A stretch of DNA of 25,322 nt, from contig JAVBPD010000051.1 in the NCBI GenBank assembly GCA_031549885.1, positions 1 to 25,322 on the forward strand, written 5' to 3'. Of the stretch, positions 23,270 through 25,322 are shown one piece after another. This DNA comes from WQUF01 sp031549885. Its GTDB lineage: Bacteria > Bacillota > Clostridia > Clostridiales > Clostridiaceae. Each line of letters begins with the position of its first letter. Position 1 is the first letter of the stretch. Made by a program: the position numbers and the translations under genes. Under the pieces are notes generated by a model. The model was not told the DNA's origin. It did not search any database and saw only the letters and a list, made by a program, of their open reading frames with translations.

Positions 23270-23599
23270 TAAAAAGCTAACACTTCTAATTTCATCATAA
23301 TCAAAAGAGTGGGATAAACATATTTCTGCAAGTTTATCATAGCCTTTGCTTTTAACAAGTTCATATCCAGCATAAACATGATGCAATCCTCTAGGCCCTT
23401 CATAGCGACCTATATCGTGCAATAAACCTGAGATATATGCTCTATGCGAATCTAAACTGCACTTTTTAGCTATAGTTTCAGCAGCCCTTGCCACCACTTT
23501 AGAATGATTTAACCAAGGACCAGGGTTTTGATCATGTGCCCATAATAGTAAGCTCTCAGCTTCTTCTTTTGAAGGCAGTTTTATTTCATTTAAAATCAT
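23267..23599 (-). CDS. HD-domain phosphohydrolase-like protein, C-terminally short
   Basis: A small HD-superfamily protein with a complete-looking metal site: His32 (WLNHS), His61-Asp62 (LLHDIGRYEG), His73/His74 (GLHHVYAGYE) and His97 (CLSHSF). Such proteins are usually metal-dependent phosphohydrolases of nucleotides; the substrate here is unknown. At 110 aa it is shorter than the 160-180 aa I would expect for stand-alone members. It stops a few residues after the last His with an atypical tail (DYDEIRSVSFL) next to a terminator. It may be truncated. AAGGAGA precedes ATG 23599. It is the last gene of the DUF2164-UbiA-HD operon. Confidence 0.8.
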   Translation of the reverse strand: MILNEIKLPSKEEAESLLLWAHDQNPGPWLNHSKVVARAAETIAKKCSLDSHRAYISGLLHDIGRYEGPRGLHHVYAGYELVKSKGYDKLAEICLSHSFDYDEIRSVSFL

Positions 23600-23613
23600 A
23601 TTTTAATCTCCTT

Positions 23614-24537
23614 TTATAAAATAACACAACATATCATTAAAAAAAGATTTAAACAATTTATTAAAAGAAAGTTTTTAATTGATATTGAAAATGTTTCACT
23701 TTTAACATGTTTTTTAAAAAAAGTATTAGCATTTTTTAAAACTAATACAGAAGTTAAAATGCTAATTAAGAAAAATACAGGCAAAACTTTAAGAATTACT
23801 AATAGAGTTATGCCTAAATAAGAACCTATATAAATGAGGATAAACAAATAAAGAGAATATTTTTCTCCAATCCAAATAGGCAAAGTTTTTCTATTGTTCT
23901 TTAAATCTTGACTAATGTCGCATATATTATTAGCTAGCATTATATTTGAAATACAGGCTATTAATGGAATTGTAAATAAAAACAAATATATAAGCTCAGG
24001 AATGTTGAAATTAATTGTAAGCGTTCCAGCTTTATATAAATAAGATATTAAATTTTTATCCCATACATGTATATACACAGATAAAAATGGTATGATAAAC
24101 CCCATTGCAATTCCAGAAAATACTTCACCTAATGGAGTTCTTGATATTGGAATAGGTCCATAGGTATAAAGTATTCCAATTGCAAAGGAAATCATCCCAC
24201 ATATTAAAACTACAATGTTTGTCCTTAAAAATAGTAAAATTCCAAAGAAAGTTGCAATAATTAGCATAATTATAATAACATTAAAAGCAGTTTTTATGTT
24301 TATATCATTCATTGGATCATTTTTAAGCTTAGTATTTGAAGCTTTAAAATCTATGTAATTATTTATTGCAGTTGTAGTCATATCAAAGAATATAAGCGAT
24401 ATAAACATTATAAAAAAATTTATTAAATTAAAATTTTTAAATCTAAAAAGAGAATACAATGAACCTAAAAAAAATGGAAAAACACTTGCAATTTTTGTCC
24501 TTATTTCTACAAAGCTTAAAAATTTTTTTAAATTCAT
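23614..24537 (-). CDS. UbiA/MenA-like prenyltransferase
   Basis: A membrane prenyltransferase of 307 aa with about eight or nine helices. The opening LKKFLSFVEIRTKIASVFPFFLGSLYSL resembles clostridial MenA-like (1,4-dihydroxy-2-naphthoate prenyltransferase) proteins. The two substrate-binding motifs are INNYIDFKASN (Asn59-Asp63), which departs from the canonical NDxxD, and NNICDISQDLKNNRKTLP (Asp207, Asp211). The acceptor is unknown; no other quinone genes are in the window. GAGG lies six bases before ATG 24537. It is 12 bases downstream of the DUF2164 gene and 14 upstream of the HD gene, so the three are co-transcribed. Confidence 0.88.
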   Translation of the reverse strand: MNLKKFLSFVEIRTKIASVFPFFLGSLYSLFRFKNFNLINFFIMFISLIFFDMTTTAINNYIDFKASNTKLKNDPMNDINIKTAFNVIIIMLIIATFFGILLFLRTNIVVLICGMISFAIGILYTYGPIPISRTPLGEVFSGIAMGFIIPFLSVYIHVWDKNLISYLYKAGTLTINFNIPELIYLFLFTIPLIACISNIMLANNICDISQDLKNNRKTLPIWIGEKYSLYLFILIYIGSYLGITLLVILKVLPVFFLISILTSVLVLKNANTFFKKHVKSETFSISIKNFLLINCLNLFLMICCVIL

Positions 24538-24549
24538 ACATATCCTCTT

Positions 24550-24798
24550 TTAACGTTCTTCTTTCATCAATAGATAAAGTTCATCCATTTTATCATTAAT
24601 GAAAGATATGGAATCAGAAATACCCTTATTAAAATAATACATTCCTATATTTTCAGAAATAAAATCAACTAAAATGGAAGCTTGAAGATTGCTTATTTCG
24701 CAGTCAAGATTTTTTTCAATATATTCTTTTAATTTAAAAGATGCATCAGATTTTTGTTCATTGGTTAAAGTAACATTAGTGTAATCTTTCTTTCCCAA
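24550..24798 (-). CDS. DUF2164 family protein
   Basis: An 82-aa cytoplasmic protein of unknown function. It fits DUF2164: LTNEQKSDASFKLKEYIEKNLDCEISNLQASILVDF, then ISENIGMYYFNKGISDSISFIND. The start is TTG 24798, preceded by AAGGAAG at a suitable distance. It is the first gene of the operon with the prenyltransferase and the HD protein. Nothing in it indicates a direct link to prenyl transfer. Confidence 0.85.
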   Translation of the reverse strand: MGKKDYTNVTLTNEQKSDASFKLKEYIEKNLDCEISNLQASILVDFISENIGMYYFNKGISDSISFINDKMDELYLLMKEER

Positions 24799-24835
24799 TT
24801 TCTATCTTCCTTTCAGAAATTTAATAAACATAAAC

Positions 24836-24841
24836 ATTATA
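24836..24841 (-). promoter_or_regulatory. Putative -10 box for the DUF2164-UbiA-HD operon
   Basis: A perfect TATAAT on the minus strand, 37 bases before the TTG start. No good -35 box is visible at 16-18 bases. The rest of 24799-24958 shows nothing else that I can support. Confidence 0.35.
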
Positions 24842-24976
24842 AACTATAAATTTCAGAATAAAAATGGAAAATTATAATATTTAATAAGGGTGGGTGATTT
24901 AAGAAGCTTTAAAGCTTTACAGTGAATAAATTTGAGATTATTTAATTACAAATTTGTCTTAAGTGTATTAACTTAA

Positions 24977-24999
24977 AATGCGGTGTTAAATACCGTATT
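24977..24999 (+). other. Dyad/hairpin upstream of the candidate small RNA
   Basis: AATGCGGT (24977-24984) pairs with ACCGTATT (24992-24999) through 8 pairs, one of them G-T, with a 7-nt loop. It is preceded by a second inverted repeat, TTAAGT (24959-24964) / ACTTAA (24971-24976). It lies where the -35 region of the downstream -10 box would be, so it may be an operator or part of a longer structured RNA. Confidence 0.45.
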
Positions 25000-25009
25000 A
25001 TAATTGATG

Positions 25010-25081
25010 AGAGGTATTGTTTTATAAGGTTAGTCTAACGACTTTGTATTTTAACATATGCCGATTAAACCTCTTTTTTTT
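25010..25081 (+). ncRNA. Candidate small RNA of about 70 nt with its own terminator
   Basis: A TATAAT box (24999-25004) would start transcription near 25010-25011. From there the 5' end AGAGGT (25010-25015) can pair with ACCTCT (25069-25074), which runs directly into eight T. An internal hairpin, GTTA(25029-25032)-GTC-TAAC(25036-25039), is flanked by AAG/CTT. No ORF is present and the element matches no riboswitch class I know. No -35 box is evident, so the promoter is weak evidence. It could also simply be the terminator of an unseen transcript. Confidence 0.4.
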
Positions 25082-25090
25082 ATTTTTAAA

Positions 25091-25106
25091 AAAACAGGTC
25101 TGTTTT
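25091..25106 (-). terminator. Weak terminator for the minus-strand gene at the right edge
   Basis: AAAACA (25091-25096) pairs with TGTTTT (25101-25106) around a GGTC loop. On the minus strand the stem runs into T-rich sequence. The stem is short and AT-rich. Confidence 0.4.
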
Positions 25107-25165
25107 CTGTATTTAATTTATATTTATTAAATTATTTTATAAAAATTAATATTATATATCCTAAA

Positions 25166-25322
25166 TTATAACAAATTGCTCAAGTCTACATTCTTATCTT
25201 TTTTAATTATTTTATCTAAAGTGCTCTGGGTCACATATCCTCTATTTAAATATTGTGCCATATGCCTTTCATTAACTCTTATTTTTATACAATTTTTGCT
25301 TCCTTTTCCATTGAATTTTATA
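25166..25322 (-). CDS. Partial CDS, C-terminal 51 residues of an unidentified protein
   Basis: A minus-strand frame is open from the window edge to the TAA at 25168-25166. It encodes a basic tail that includes the segments NGKGSKNCIKIRVNERHM and YLNRGYVTQSTLDKIIKK and ends DLSNLL. The other two minus-strand frames contain stops here. I do not recognise the family; the rest of the gene lies outside the window to the right. A weak hairpin downstream (25091-25106) could be its terminator. Confidence 0.6.
   Translation of the reverse strand, partial: IKFNGKGSKNCIKIRVNERHMAQYLNRGYVTQSTLDKIIKKDKNVDLSNLL

Noticed and set aside
25010..25081. tRNA gene at the candidate small RNA
   Set aside because: The length is similar, but there is no T-loop GTTCRA motif, no cloverleaf and no acceptor pairing of seven bases.

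Overview
The window looks like chromosomal DNA of a low-GC Gram-positive anaerobe, most likely Clostridium in the broad sense. The reasons are the very AT-rich sequence, strong AGGAGG-type ribosome binding sites with frequent GTG/TTG starts, sigma-A type promoters, a CcpA-like cre site, and a type I-B style CRISPR repeat ending in ATTGAAAT. No rRNA or tRNA genes were seen. Species cannot be named from this alone.

Left end (1-3976): the right-hand part of an IS5-family insertion sequence (transposase split by a +1 frame change at an A7 run) ends 14 bases before a short CRISPR array of 4 repeats, all of them variants. Then come cas4-cas1-cas2, a terminator, a leader with its own extended -10 promoter, and a second array of 11 identical repeats and 10 spacers. 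The interference genes (cas3, cas5, cas6, cas7, cas8) are not in the window. The IS seems to have landed inside a spacer of an older array whose leader would lie to the left.

Middle-left (4046-6777): a GNAT acetyltransferase; a four-helix membrane protein of unknown role; a padR-DUF2812 pair whose promoter carries two matching operator-like palindromes; and a SAM-dependent methyltransferase.

Middle (6807-16402): a galactoside utilisation locus. A LacI/EbgR-type repressor is divergent from a lipoprotein binding protein, two ABC permeases, a GH2 beta-galactosidase and a GH36 alpha-galactosidase. The promoter is exactly consensus, abuts a 26-bp perfect palindrome and overlaps a cre-like site. 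There is no ATPase gene, so a shared MsmX-type ATPase encoded elsewhere is presumed. Both glycosidases lack signal peptides, so imported oligosaccharides would be split inside the cell.

Middle-right (16401-21850): two secreted proteins on the minus strand. One is a 1139-residue protein with 13 InlB-type (Listeria-Bacteroides) repeats and a sortase-like C-terminus that reads LPKTE instead of LPXTG. The other is a purple-acid-phosphatase-like metallophosphoesterase.

Right end (22063-25322): a YibE/F-family membrane protein; a minus-strand operon of DUF2164 protein, UbiA/MenA-like prenyltransferase and a C-terminally short HD-domain protein; a possible small RNA of about 70 nt; and the 3' end of an unidentified minus-strand gene. 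The strongest leads are the IS-in-spacer arrangement, the segmental duplication within the repeat protein with its mutated sorting signal, and the candidate small RNA.
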